The notes under the pieces were generated by a model that saw only the letters and a list, made by a program, of their open reading frames with translations, did not search any database and was not told the DNA's origin. From positions 2,356,001-2,420,000 of the forward strand of contig NZ_CP051217.1 of assembly GCF_012516475.1 (NCBI RefSeq): a stretch of 64,000 nt of DNA, read 5' to 3'. Source of the DNA: Parasphingorhabdus halotolerans (GTDB taxonomy: Bacteria > Pseudomonadota > Alphaproteobacteria > Sphingomonadales > Sphingomonadaceae). Positions 9,459-19,154 of the stretch are shown here, in pieces. The translations under genes and the position numbers were made by a program. Numbering within the stretch: the stretch's first letter is position 1; the number at the start of each line of letters is the position of its first letter.

Positions 9459-11527
9459 ATGAAAATCGACCGCATCGACATAAAAAACTTCCGCCGGCTT
9501 GAAAATATATCAGCCGGGATTGAAGAGCGAGAGACGGTGTTTGTTGGTCCTAACAACAGCGGTAAGACGTCAGCGACAGCAATCTTCAGATGTTTCCTTG
9601 GACAACGTAAATTCAAAATTTATGATTTTTCGGTCGCACGGGTAGTTGATTTCGACACATTTGGCGTTGACGGCGAAGCGGAAACACTTCCAGCAATTGA
9701 ATTGGATATTTGGTTCAAGATCGATCCCAACTCGATTGAGTATGGACGAGCGATTACGCTACTTCCAAATTTGGTAGGCAATTTTGAACGACTAGGCGTG
9801 CGACTGCGCTATACGACACCCGACCCCGTCAAACTTCGCGATGCATTCATGGCAGCACACCCGCAAGAGGAAGGCGAGCCGCAAACCAAGACGCTATCCG
9901 CATTTCTTTCGAATGACAGTGAACTCAATCGTCATTTCGAGGTCACCTATGCTTCGCTCGATGCTACTAATGCGGAAGTGGTCGCATCACCATTGGACAA
10001 AGACGAAGGTAGAAATCTGCTCAACACTCTCGTTCGTATTGACTTTGTGGAAGCGCAGCGCAACATCGACGATGAGGAAGGTTCTCGAAGTAACAAGCTG
10101 TCGAACGCGTTTGCGGGCTTTTACAAAAACAATCTTGAACGGCCCGAGGTAGCAGAAGCGGCGCACCGCGTTATCGATGAGAATAACGATAAACTCACCA
10201 CTCATTATGCTCAGCAGTTCACCGGGATTATGGTCGTGATTAAAGGGATTGGCGTTCCATCGATGAACGATCGTGAATTGCAGATCGTATCAACGCTTAA
10301 TCCTGAAACAGCGTTGCGTGGAAGCACAGATCTTCTGTATATTGACACTGAACGCGGGCATCAACTGCCAGAACTGTACAACGGGCTGGGGTTTAAAAAC
10401 CTCATCTACATGGCAATTCAAGCCAAGCATTATCATTCCCAATGGGTACGCACCGCCCAGAACCGTCCGCTTTGCCAGATTATCTTTATCGAAGAGCCAG
10501 AGGTGCATTTGCACGCTCAGGTGCAGCAGACGTTTATCGCAAATATTTGGGAAGTTATTCAGCAATCTGCAATCGCAGAAGAGGCTGGCGACTGGATTCC
10601 CCAACTAATAGTGACAACCCATTCCTCGCATATATTAGACGCGACTGAGTTCGGTAAGGTGCGCTATTTTCGACGTTGTCACTTGCATGGCGAAGCACCA
10701 GAAACCGCTAAAGTCTTGAACGCAACGCAGGTTCACAGCCTCAGCGACTTCCAACCTACGTCAGTTCAATTGGAAGGTCAGGAAGCTTCGAAGGAAGAGG
10801 TGTTGGCATTCTTAAAGCGCTACCTGCGTTTGACGCATTGCGACCTTTTTTTGCTGATGCAGCAATTTTGGTTGAGGGATCAGTCGAGAAACTTTTGATG
10901 CCTACAATGATTGACCGAGCCGCAAGCAGATTAAAAACATCTTACCTTACCGTTCTGGAGATCGGCGGCGCTTACGCTCACCGTTTCGATGAGTTACTCG
11001 CATTCTTGCACATTCCCTATATCATCGTGACAGACCTCGATTCAGTCCATCCAGACGGGCATCATCCAGCTTGCCGTGCCGACACGGCAGGTGCGCTAAC
11101 ATCTAACGCAACTTTGAAGCACTTGCTTGGCTTGAATTCTATTGCAGAATTGATAGCAGCTACACCCCAGCAGAAAACGGATGAAGAGCGAGACCGATAC
11201 ATAACGTTCCAAAAAGACATTGTGGTGACTGATGGCGATGACACTCTAACGATGCGACCGCGCACACTGGAGGAAGCATTTGCTTACGAAAATTTCCCAC
11301 TCTTGCGAGACGGAACCCTGAATTTGCGTTTTGCTGTGCCAGCGGGTCTCGATGATGCTTATGAAGCGATATATGATCGTATAAAATCAAGTAGTTTCAA
11401 GAAAACCGACTTCGCAATGGATATGCTTTCCAGCGACACAGTTTGGAAGGTTCCAGAGTATATTTCCGACGGACTTCGATGGCTTGAAACGCGGCTGCAC
11501 GGCCCAGTCAACGATGAGCCCGCATAG
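9459..11527 (+). pseudogene. GajA-like OLD-family ATPase-nuclease, frameshifted
   Basis: Two frames make one OLD-family protein of about 689 residues. The first (9459-10898) has the ABC-type ATPase: Walker A GPNNSGKTS at residues 30-38, IFIEEPEVHLHAQ near 345, and TTHSSHILDA near 385. The second continues it with the TOPRIM nuclease: ADAAILVEGSVEKLL (acidic residue) and IIVTDLDS (DxD). The frames join at a run of seven T at 10846-10852; one more T, or a -1 slip, restores FFADAAILVEG, the normal start of the TOPRIM domain. This may be a real mutation, a homopolymer sequencing error or slippage. Two bases after its stop begins a UvrD-like helicase, the arrangement of Gabija, in which GajA cuts DNA and GajB senses or unwinds it. 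It is longer than the best-known GajA (about 580), so Gabija-like is the safest name. Confidence 0.8.
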
Positions 11528-11529
11528 AT

Positions 11530-13365
11530 ATGTCAGACCGCATCCAAACCGCCGCAGATGAAGCAGTCCGTGAATGCCTTGCCACGAATCGTAGCTTTGC
11601 ACTGATCGCAGGCGCAGGTTCTGGTAAGACCACTTCTCTTGTTGACGCGCTTGGTGAAGTTCGGAAAACGCATGGAGAGACCCTCCGCCAGAATGGTCAA
11701 CGGGTTGCCTGCATCACATTCACAAAACGAGCTGTCGCAGTTATCGGAGAGCGACTAGGCTTCGACGATCTGTATAAGGTGTCAACGCTCCATAGCTTCC
11801 TATGGGGCGAGATCGGCAGATTTGGTGACGACATCCGAGACGCGCTTATAAATCACCGATTGCCCGCCTTGATTGCCAAAGCTGCTGAGCAAGACACTGG
11901 CAAAGAAACGAAGACAGCCCGCAAAGCAAGGGAGAAGGTTGCTCGATTGGAGAATGAGCTGGCTGGCTTGCCAGAGGTCGTGTCATTCTCATACGATGAT
12001 GCTGTTTTCAGCGACTATTTGAATGGGAAAATGAGCCATGATGATGTTATCGAAATCGCCGGTTACCTTTTCCGCGAGCGAGCGACTTTCCGCCGATTGA
12101 TTGGTGCTCGTTATCCATTCATTTTTGTGGATGAAGCTCAAGATACGTTTGTGCCTATCGTTGAAGGCATAAATCAGACCTGCGCGCAGCCCGGTTTACC
12201 CATAGTCGGTTACTTCGGCGATCCTTGGCAGCAGATTTATGATGGCAGGGCGGGCGACTTTGCCCCTCCAGAAGATGGGTTATCAATCACCAAGGTTGAG
12301 AATTTCCGCTGCTCTCCGCAAGTGATCGAGTTTTTGAATGCTTTCCGTGCAGATGTTCAACAGGTAGCGGCGGGTCCAAATGCCGATGTGGAAGGCAGCG
12401 TAGAAATAAAGTTGGTCCGAGCGGAGGCACCTGAAGGAGAGCGCAAGCGTTACTCAGATGCACAACTGGACCGCGCATTAGCTGCTATGGACCAGGCTAT
12501 CGAAGGCTGGGGTTGGACAGACCAGCCCGATATTATCCGGCTTTTTCTGGTCCGGCAGATGATTGCTCGGCGTTTGAAATTTTCTGGATTGCAACAGCTT
12601 TTTACCGGGCAATTTGCTTCAATGCGCGCTCAGGACGATTACGAATCAGGTGACCACCACCTTCTAAAGCCATTTCTCACAGTTATTTGCCCGCTGATCG
12701 AGGCGTTTCAAAATAACGAGAGCCGCAAGATTATCGACATTCTAAGGACCAGTAGCCCAGCATACGATCCGCACGGTTCCAACGCTGACCGCAAACTGAA
12801 GGATATGATTGACCAGTCTCAAGCCCAACTCAAAGAGCTGGTAGAACATTGGGAAGCGTCATCAATCAAAGATGTGCTGACGTATTGCCGTGATCGTGAG
12901 CTGATACCAGTATCTGATCGACTAGCTGAGCAACTCGATAGAGCGCCCCGAACGGAAGAATTCGACGAAGAGTTGCATAATGAGGAGAAGGGAGATTGGT
13001 TGGCCGATGGCCTATTCGCTATGCCCACAACGGAGCTGTTCGCATACCGTGATTTCATTTCGGAGAATACGCCATATAGCACGCAGCATGGCGTGAAGGG
13101 TGAGGAATATCCGAACGTCCTTGTCGTATTTGATGATATTGAAGCTAGCTGGAATCAATACAGTTTCTCAAAGTTATTAACGCCGGGAACTGCGGGCGAA
13201 CCAACTGAGGGGCAGCAGGAGCGCGGTCGCAAACTTGCTTATGTGTGTTTTTCACGTGCAGAACGGAATTTGAAGATTCTATTTTTTACGCCTGAGCCAG
13301 AAAAGACAAAGGCCGAGCTGATCGAGAGAAAGTTAATTCAGCAAGAGCAGATATCCATTGCTTAA
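11530..13365 (+). CDS. GajB-like UvrD-family helicase
   Basis: This superfamily 1 helicase has 611 residues. Motif I is AGAGSGKTTSLVDAL near residue 27, motif Ia ACITFTKRAV near 58, motif II FIFVDEAQDTF near 197-207, and motif III VGYFGDPWQQIYDG near 229. Motif IV is ENFRCSPQVIEFL near 257, motif V TQHGVKGEEYPNVLVVF near 518, and motif VI YVCFSRAERNLKILF near 575. Gabija partners are usually shorter (about 500), the extra length lying between motifs IV and V. It starts 2 bases after the frameshifted OLD nuclease gene and is certainly co-transcribed with it. All helicase motifs look intact, so only the nuclease gene seems damaged. Confidence 0.85.
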   Translation: MSDRIQTAADEAVRECLATNRSFALIAGAGSGKTTSLVDALGEVRKTHGETLRQNGQRVACITFTKRAVAVIGERLGFDDLYKVSTLHSFLWGEIGRFGDDIRDALINHRLPALIAKAAEQDTGKETKTARKAREKVARLENELAGLPEVVSFSYDDAVFSDYLNGKMSHDDVIEIAGYLFRERATFRRLIGARYPFIFVDEAQDTFVPIVEGINQTCAQPGLPIVGYFGDPWQQIYDGRAGDFAPPEDGLSITKVENFRCSPQVIEFLNAFRADVQQVAAGPNADVEGSVEIKLVRAEAPEGERKRYSDAQLDRALAAMDQAIEGWGWTDQPDIIRLFLVRQMIARRLKFSGLQQLFTGQFASMRAQDDYESGDHHLLKPFLTVICPLIEAFQNNESRKIIDILRTSSPAYDPHGSNADRKLKDMIDQSQAQLKELVEHWEASSIKDVLTYCRDRELIPVSDRLAEQLDRAPRTEEFDEELHNEEKGDWLADGLFAMPTTELFAYRDFISENTPYSTQHGVKGEEYPNVLVVFDDIEASWNQYSFSKLLTPGTAGEPTEGQQERGRKLAYVCFSRAERNLKILFFTPEPEKTKAELIERKLIQQEQISIA

Positions 13366-13464
13366 CGCGAACCACTATCCCCATAACTCGCCCGAACCTA
13401 TCCCCATTCATAGCTGAGCATCGCACACCGTAGCTGAACAGAACGCCCAAATGGCTTTTCGTGA

Positions 13465-13494
13465 CTTCATAATTTTCTCGATAAAATTATGAAG
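13465..13494. repeat. Perfect 12-bp stem-loop between gajB-like gene and next operon
   Basis: CTTCATAATTTT (13465-13476) pairs exactly with AAAATTATGAAG (13483-13494) across a 6-base loop. It is A/T-rich and lacks a T run, so it may be an operator or weak terminator. The rest of 13366-13610 shows no gene. Confidence 0.45.
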
Positions 13495-13610
13495 AATTTC
13501 CCGAACCCAATTTTCCTGAAATATCTCTCAAGGTCAGAATACACTTGACCCTCTCTCTTATTTCATAAGACGATACAACTGCTTGTCACAGCAAACAGAG
13601 GGGGACTGAA

Positions 13611-14126
13611 ATGAATCTATTATTTAAGAGAGAACAAACACCGGGCAAAATAGCGCGTATCAATTTTAAGCTTTGGGCGAAGCTGGAAATTACCGCCGAT
13701 GAAAAAGCGCTGATGGACAGATACAGCTTCGCCAATGGCGCATTGGTCGAAGTGATACAGCCAAATCTTATCCGCACGGCAGCAGCGCTGGGCTTTGCGG
13801 TATTTATCGTGACCGGTGTCGTTCTGTCGGCAATGGCCGGAACCAAAGTGGCAGTTGTTCTGGGATTGTTGGCTGGCGGCGGTGCCGCCTATTGGTGGAT
13901 CAACGAGAAGCGCGAAACAATCTATGTTCGCGATTTGCTGGAGGGTCGAAATTTCAAATGCAGCAGCGTGATTGAACTGGCTAAGCAGGAAGCCAGATTG
14001 CACGATATGGTTTATGTTCTGCGGCAGGTGGCCGAAAGCGCCAAGCACTGGGACGGCGCAGAAACTATTGAAATCGATGCGCTGCCAAAGGATGAGGCGC
14101 GTCAGCTCATATTGCGACTCGCTTAA
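13611..14126 (+). CDS. Small two-helix membrane protein, unknown
   Basis: The protein has 171 residues. Two adjacent hydrophobic segments (about residues 55-75 and 80-97, around TAAALGFAVFIVTGVVLSAM and VAVVLGLLAGGGAAYWW) make a membrane hairpin; both tails should be cytoplasmic. The C-terminal part is acidic and helical. I do not recognise the family. Its stop (14124-14126) abuts the ATG of the next gene, a coupling-protein-like ATPase. The pair may therefore work as membrane anchor plus motor, in the way small membrane partners accompany VirD4/TraD or HerA-type ATPases; that link is inferred from gene order only. Confidence 0.6.
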   Translation: MNLLFKREQTPGKIARINFKLWAKLEITADEKALMDRYSFANGALVEVIQPNLIRTAAALGFAVFIVTGVVLSAMAGTKVAVVLGLLAGGGAAYWWINEKRETIYVRDLLEGRNFKCSSVIELAKQEARLHDMVYVLRQVAESAKHWDGAETIEIDALPKDEARQLILRLA

Positions 14127-16256
14127 ATGCAATTACCGTTCGGTGCGCGTGTCCATGCCTTTTGGCATCGATTGTTCAGGCCCAGCGAAGAAGAGCTGGT
14201 TCGCGAACAATATCGCGCTGCCGAACAGGCCTTTGTCGAAACCGGTATTGACGGCGACCATAACCGCGCTGGATTGATTGATCGTCTGACTGCCGATATT
14301 TGCCAACATCTCGATATTCCGCACGACGGTCAAAGCATTTCAAACAGTCAGGCAGATGGCAAGCCACCTTCGCAAGCGGCCATTATCGGCGCGTTCGTGC
14401 GGCTGCTGCTGGATTATGAAGAGCTGTATATTCTGCCTGCGATTGACTGGAGCCAGAAGCGCACAATTGCCGAGCTTTGGGACATTCGGGAAGGGCTGAC
14501 CCGGCAACAAACACTGGCCGACAATTTTGATGCAATTTATCGCCAGCTTGGCGAAACCGTCTGTCAGATACTGAGCGCGATCTACACTGCCTGTCCGGCA
14601 TTGCGAAACGCGAGTGAAGATCAAGAGGGCATTGCTGTTGAAACCGATTTGCTTCGCAGCATTGCCGACTTGGGCAGCGTGACTGGTGCAACGCTGCAAT
14701 CAGCCTTTGACGAAGAACTGGAAGAGTTAGGCGTCCTGTCTCGTTTGCGCGGCAGGCTTGAGCGCAATGTTGTCGCAGCATCGGGCGGCAATCCCGCTGA
14801 TCCAGCGAGCTTCAATCGCGCTCCCAAAATGCCGGAGCAATTCGATGCGAAATCGCCGGAGCAAATGGTCGAAACCTATCTCGCCGGAACGCCGTTGTTG
14901 GAGCTATTTGACCAGCGGCTCAATTTCACGATCCTCACCAAATCCCGTTTCGAGCATCATCACATCGTTGCAGGTTCAGGCCACGGCAAAACGCAAACGC
15001 TCCAATATTTGATTGCGCAGGATTTGGCTGCAATGGAGCAGGAGCCGCGTTCGATTGTTGTTTTGGATAGTCAGGGCGATTTGATCCGCAATATCTCACA
15101 GATGGCCGTTTTCGGACCAGAGGGGGCACTGCGCGATAAGATTGTCATCATTGATCCGACCGATGTTGAGTATCCAGTATCACTCAACCTGTTCGATGTC
15201 GGCATGGACCGCTTGCAAGGCTATGCGCCGCTGGAGCGCGAACGGCTGACCAATTCTATCCTTGAGCTTTATGATTTTGTACTGGGCACGCTGCTTGATG
15301 CCCAAATGACGCAGAAGCAGAATGTGATCTTCCGTTATGTAACGCGGCTCATGCTGCATATTCCCGACGCCACCATTCACACTTTGCGCGAGCTTATGGA
15401 GCCGGGCGGCGAGAAGAAATTTGCTGACAGCATTGCCAAGTTGACCGGCACGGCCAAACATTTTTTCGAGACCGAATTTTCGTCCCGCGAATTTGAACAG
15501 ACTAAGAAACAGGTGCTACGCCGTCTTTGGGGTATCTTGGAAAATCAGACCTTCGAACGAATGTTTTCGCATCCACGATCCAAGCTCGATCTGTTCAAGG
15601 AAATGAACGCAGGCAAAATCATCCTGATCAACACGGCCAAGGATTTGCTGAAGGAGCAGGGAACAGAAATCTTTGGCCGTTTTTTCATCGCTATGATTGC
15701 ACAGGCTGCGCAGGAACGCGCCACATTGCCGCCAGAAAAGCGTATCCCAACCTTTGTATATATCGACGAAGCGCAAGATTATTTTGACCGCAATATCGGC
15801 ATTATTCTAGCTCAGGCGCGCAAGCAAAATGTCGGAATGGTGCTGGCCCACCAGTATCTCGGCCAATTGGAACCCAAGCTGCAAGAAGCCTTTGCCGCCA
15901 ATACCGCAATCAAATTTGCAGGCGGTGTCTCAGCCAAAGATGCAAGGGTCTTAGCACCAATGCTTTATACGCAAGCCGAGTTTATTGAAGCCCAAGGCAA
16001 AGGCAGTTTTGCAGTGCATATCAGAGGCGCTACCAAAAGCGCAGTTCCTCTGACATTTCCGTTCGGCTATTTGGAAGGCCTGCCGAAAATGTCCAAAATC
16101 GACCGCCAGCGCTTGCAGCAGATTATGCGGCAGAAATATGCTGTCCATCATTCTGCACTGATTGGCATCGGAATGATTCAAGAAAACGGATCGGATGCGC
16201 CAAAACAGCCCAAACCATCTGGCCAGACTGATATTGAACCCGGCGACCAATGGTGA
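14127..16256 (+). CDS. VirD4/HerA-like coupling ATPase
   Basis: The protein has 709 residues. The C-terminal half is a RecA-like ATPase of the VirD4/TraD/HerA class: Walker A GSGHGKTQT at about 283-291, VVLDSQGDLIRNIS near 312, the family strand KIVIIDPTDVEYPVSLNLF near 340, and Walker B TFVYIDEAQDYF near 541-552, followed by QARKQNVGMVLAHQYLGQL. The N-terminal 250 residues are helical and unlike known coupling proteins. Such ATPases pump DNA in conjugation or, as HerA types, act with nucleases in repair and defence. No type IV channel genes are nearby. The start abuts the stop of the two-helix membrane protein, so the two form one transcription unit. A shorter ATPase of the same class lies at 22230. 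Confidence 0.75.
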   Translation: MQLPFGARVHAFWHRLFRPSEEELVREQYRAAEQAFVETGIDGDHNRAGLIDRLTADICQHLDIPHDGQSISNSQADGKPPSQAAIIGAFVRLLLDYEELYILPAIDWSQKRTIAELWDIREGLTRQQTLADNFDAIYRQLGETVCQILSAIYTACPALRNASEDQEGIAVETDLLRSIADLGSVTGATLQSAFDEELEELGVLSRLRGRLERNVVAASGGNPADPASFNRAPKMPEQFDAKSPEQMVETYLAGTPLLELFDQRLNFTILTKSRFEHHHIVAGSGHGKTQTLQYLIAQDLAAMEQEPRSIVVLDSQGDLIRNISQMAVFGPEGALRDKIVIIDPTDVEYPVSLNLFDVGMDRLQGYAPLERERLTNSILELYDFVLGTLLDAQMTQKQNVIFRYVTRLMLHIPDATIHTLRELMEPGGEKKFADSIAKLTGTAKHFFETEFSSREFEQTKKQVLRRLWGILENQTFERMFSHPRSKLDLFKEMNAGKIILINTAKDLLKEQGTEIFGRFFIAMIAQAAQERATLPPEKRIPTFVYIDEAQDYFDRNIGIILAQARKQNVGMVLAHQYLGQLEPKLQEAFAANTAIKFAGGVSAKDARVLAPMLYTQAEFIEAQGKGSFAVHIRGATKSAVPLTFPFGYLEGLPKMSKIDRQRLQQIMRQKYAVHHSALIGIGMIQENGSDAPKQPKPSGQTDIEPGDQW

Positions 16257-16311
16257 ATTTGAAGGTTCAAAATGTAGTAGCGCACGTAAAACTAACTCAA
16301 ACTGAATAATT

Positions 16312-17172
16312 ATGGAGAGAGAATTGGCCGATTTATCCAAACTTACTATTGCAGGTTGCGGCTTCGAGACGGACGTCTCAGGTCAAAAGGTATTCCATGT
16401 GAATAGTCCTCATGCCTTGATGCAAGCAATCGGATACTTGAAGCATATATCTGAGCCTTGGGAACGGATATTTGTGCGTGGCCAACGTAAGTTATACGGT
16501 TCAATGCGGCCGACACTTTATAGAGGAATCTCAAGTAACACTGCACAAGATAAACGTCATCGAAAGCTCTCGAAAGTAATAGAGGATTTTTCGGCTTCAA
16601 GTAAGCTTTTTAAAAGTATTCCAGATTACGCTCAGGAGCCGCTTTTGCAGCATTATGGAATTCAAACTACATGGCTCGATATGGTTGATAATGTATGGGT
16701 GGCTCTTTGGTTTGCAGTTCATCGCGCTCAGTCAACCGGTCTTGAAAATCAATATATGCACTTTGATGCACGAAATTCCTCTGACGATGGAGAATTTGCC
16801 TACATTTTATTGATACGCACGGACGATAGTAGGAAAGAGCGGGTAAAAAAAGGTATAGCAAAAGGCAAGCTCACCGAAACAGTTGACTTGCGGATCGCTG
16901 CACCATCGGTTTTTCTTCGTCCACATGCACAGCATGGGTTACTTTTTCGCGCTCGCGGCACTGAAGGCGGAAGATTAGTTGATTATTCCGATTTGGTGGC
17001 AGGCGTCTTGAGATTTTCGTTGGAGCATGGAAAAGCTTGGCTTGGATCAGGCGCGATGCATACTGTCAGAAGTTTGTTCCCTCCTCCGTTTTTTGATGAT
17101 GGCTACAAGATTCTTCTTGGTGTTGAGCACTCAGAAAAGACCGTTGGCTTGATAACGCACGTTGGCGCTTAA
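16312..17172 (+). CDS. FRG-domain protein
   Basis: The protein has 286 residues. The FRG domain covers about residues 35-150: the strand ending in the FRGQ-like WERIFVRGQRKLYGSMRPTL, then PLLQHYGIQTTWLDMVDNVW, matching the family pattern of a conserved QHYG.PT..LD. The domain takes its name from the phenylalanine-arginine-glycine motif, here VRGQ rather than FRGQ. FRG proteins occur as single genes in phages and genomic islands and have been linked to anti-phage defence or toxin-like roles, but a biochemical activity is not firmly known to me. It lies alone, 56 bases after the coupling ATPase and in the same direction. Confidence 0.75.
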   Translation: MERELADLSKLTIAGCGFETDVSGQKVFHVNSPHALMQAIGYLKHISEPWERIFVRGQRKLYGSMRPTLYRGISSNTAQDKRHRKLSKVIEDFSASSKLFKSIPDYAQEPLLQHYGIQTTWLDMVDNVWVALWFAVHRAQSTGLENQYMHFDARNSSDDGEFAYILLIRTDDSRKERVKKGIAKGKLTETVDLRIAAPSVFLRPHAQHGLLFRARGTEGGRLVDYSDLVAGVLRFSLEHGKAWLGSGAMHTVRSLFPPPFFDDGYKILLGVEHSEKTVGLITHVGA

Positions 17173-17311
17173 AGTTTAATTGTAAAATTATTACTTGAAA
17201 ATGCTCCATCACTGCTGCGTATTGCTTCTCATTCGTGAAAATACCGCACGGTTACAAGCGCTTATTCCATGCATATGAAGCGAGTCCTTTCGACAAAAAG
17301 AGGACTGAAAA

Positions 17312-17761
17312 ATGGCAATAAGTAGCGTTTTATATTCAAGCCGCAGCGAAGAGTGGGCGACACCGCCGGATTTCTTCGCCTCACTCAATGCTGAATTTGG
17401 TTTCACTCTTGATCCCTGTGCAACAGCGGAAAATGCCAAATGCGAAATTTTCTATACCAAGTCTGAAAACGGCCTTGAGCAGGACTGGGGCGATCACATT
17501 GTATTCTGCAATCCACCCTATGGCCGCAATATTGGTGACTGGGCCGAGAAATGCTATCTAGCCTCGCTTGCCGGTGCGACTGTGGTGTTGCTGGTGCATT
17601 CCCGCACAGACACGCGCTATTTCCATAACTGGATTTATGGAAAGGCTGAACTGCGGTTTGTGAAGGGCCGCCTGAAATTTGGCGATGGCAAACAATCTGC
17701 ACCTTTTCCTTCACTGGTCGCTATTTTCCGTCCGAGCCTGCCGATTGCACTCGCAGCGTAG
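17312..17761 (+). CDS. Phage-type DNA N6-adenine methyltransferase
   Basis: The protein has 149 residues. It matches the short phage adenine methyltransferase family: SEEWATPPDFFASLNAEFGF at the N-terminus, FTLDPCATAENAKC (SAM-binding region), and the catalytic FCNPPYGRNIGDW (NPPY, about residues 66-78), then VVLLVHSRTDTRYFH. Length is normal for the family. In phages and islands it methylates the element's own DNA and can protect against host restriction. The 138 bases upstream hold no other gene. The next gene begins about 44-92 bases downstream. Confidence 0.88.
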   Translation: MAISSVLYSSRSEEWATPPDFFASLNAEFGFTLDPCATAENAKCEIFYTKSENGLEQDWGDHIVFCNPPYGRNIGDWAEKCYLASLAGATVVLLVHSRTDTRYFHNWIYGKAELRFVKGRLKFGDGKQSAPFPSLVAIFRPSLPIALAA

Positions 17762-17804
17762 CATCTTGCGCGATCAGCCCGACATTTTTGGGCGGCGCAG
17801 CCGG

Positions 17805-18761
17805 TTGAAGCCCTCTTCAACCGGCAAATGCGTTCGTCCAACCAAGCGCGATATGCTCTGGTTCGGCAAACTTGCCGAGCATGGACCGCTGCCGTCGTCA
17901 TTCTTGCTCGATTTTGCAAATCACAGTCATGCGTCAAAAAAACGTGCCAAGGAACGGCTGACCGATTTATTCCATGAGCAGCTGACGCCGCATGGCGGTC
18001 CATATCTGATAAGACCGCTTCAACAATTTCGCACGATCGACAGCCGGTATAACCAGCTTGTCTATGATCTGGCACCGGCAGCAATAGAAGCTTTGGCAGG
18101 TGACCGTGATTACGATTTCATAAGACCAACGCGATCCGGGCCTTGGCTCCACAACTTCATGGTGAGCTGCATCACGGCCTCGATAGAGCTGGCTTGTCTC
18201 GATGATCCTTATCTGAATTACATTCCGCAAAGCCAAATATTGCGCCGCGCAAAAGTGACAATGCGCTACCCGACGAATGTGACCGATCCCGTATCCGGCA
18301 AGGCATATCGGAAAGACTTAGTTCCCGACGCGCTATTTGGTATTGAGTATCTGGGCGAGCAGGGAAGCAGATTCCGATTTTTCGCGGTTGAAGCCGACAG
18401 GGCCACCGAACCGGCGACATCGCAAAATTTCAATCGCAAGAGCTTCAGGCGACACTTGCTGCAATATCAGCAATATATTGAGCAGGGCTTATACAAGCAG
18501 CATCTCAATCTCACCGCGCCGATGTTGGTGTTAAATGTAACCACCACCGAAAGGCGGTTGGAGAAAATGTTGAAAGTAACGGAGCGGCATTTTCCCGACG
18601 GTTGCAGCTATCAGCTTTTCCAGTGCTGGAATGATTTTGGCCCCGTGTTTACGCCGCCAAAACCAATGCCAGCACTGCTACATCGAGACTGGAGACGAGC
18701 AGAAAAAGAGCCAAGACTATGCTTGGCTCTAGCAGGGACTAAAACCCTTCCTGAATTCTGA
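17805..18761 (+). CDS. Replication-relaxation family protein
   Basis: The frame is open from well upstream. Homologous sequence seems to begin near the RPTKRD motif, so a TTG at 17805 or the ATG at 17853 are the candidate starts; I use 17805. The pattern RPTKRDMLWFGKLAEHGPLP, LFHEQLTPHGGPYLIRP and LVYDLAPAAIEAL fits the replication-relaxation family found on plasmids and integrated elements. A second conserved block follows near DALFGIEYLG and FFAVEADRATEP, reminiscent of a PD-(D/E)xK-type core, though I cannot prove a nuclease. It overlaps the convergent DUF2958 gene by 23 bases. With the two coupling-type ATPases it suggests a DNA-processing and mobilisation role. Confidence 0.65.
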   Translation: MKPSSTGKCVRPTKRDMLWFGKLAEHGPLPSSFLLDFANHSHASKKRAKERLTDLFHEQLTPHGGPYLIRPLQQFRTIDSRYNQLVYDLAPAAIEALAGDRDYDFIRPTRSGPWLHNFMVSCITASIELACLDDPYLNYIPQSQILRRAKVTMRYPTNVTDPVSGKAYRKDLVPDALFGIEYLGEQGSRFRFFAVEADRATEPATSQNFNRKSFRRHLLQYQQYIEQGLYKQHLNLTAPMLVLNVTTTERRLEKMLKVTERHFPDGCSYQLFQCWNDFGPVFTPPKPMPALLHRDWRRAEKEPRLCLALAGTKTLPEF

Positions 18762-19059
18762 GTTTGGAAAAGATGATCGGGCGGAAATGCACATCGCATT
18801 CAATGCGCGGGATTGTTTTAGCAATCCGCAACGCTTCCAATTCCGATATGGCAACATAACCCCATTCATCTGCAACCATTCCGGTGACATAGCCAAACGC
18901 AATGTCCTGACCATCAAATTCGGTCAGGTACCATGTTGCGCTGCCATAGGCGTGGAACAGTTTGCAATGAACAATTGGATCGGCCAGTTTTTCCTGACTA
19001 TATAAAGGGAAGCCCTTTAGGCGCGCTTCCACTTCGCGGCGTATATTCATCATCTGCAC
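18739..19059 (-). CDS. DUF2958-family protein
   Basis: The protein has 106 residues. The sequence KLADPIVHCKLFHAYGSATW, then LTEFDGQDIAFGYVTGM and DEWGYVAISELEALR is the DUF2958 pattern, a small family common on plasmids, ICEs and phages and without known function. The start could be either of the first two in-frame Met codons (residues 1 and 3). Its 3' end overlaps the convergent replication-relaxation gene. Confidence 0.8.
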   Translation of the reverse strand: MQMMNIRREVEARLKGFPLYSQEKLADPIVHCKLFHAYGSATWYLTEFDGQDIAFGYVTGMVADEWGYVAISELEALRIAKTIPRIECDVHFRPIIFSKLRIQEGF

Positions 19060-19154
19060 TCCTTGCTCTGTGCCAGCATGATTGCTGACATGAGCTAAGT
19101 GTGCGGGATGATTGAGCTGCTGAAACGTACACCAAAGGCGGTGAAAATGGGATG

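Noticed and set aside
10838..11527. Separate TOPRIM gene starting at TTG 10838
   Set aside because: Its first codons are the out-of-frame continuation of the OLD protein; the join at the T run explains it better than an independent start.
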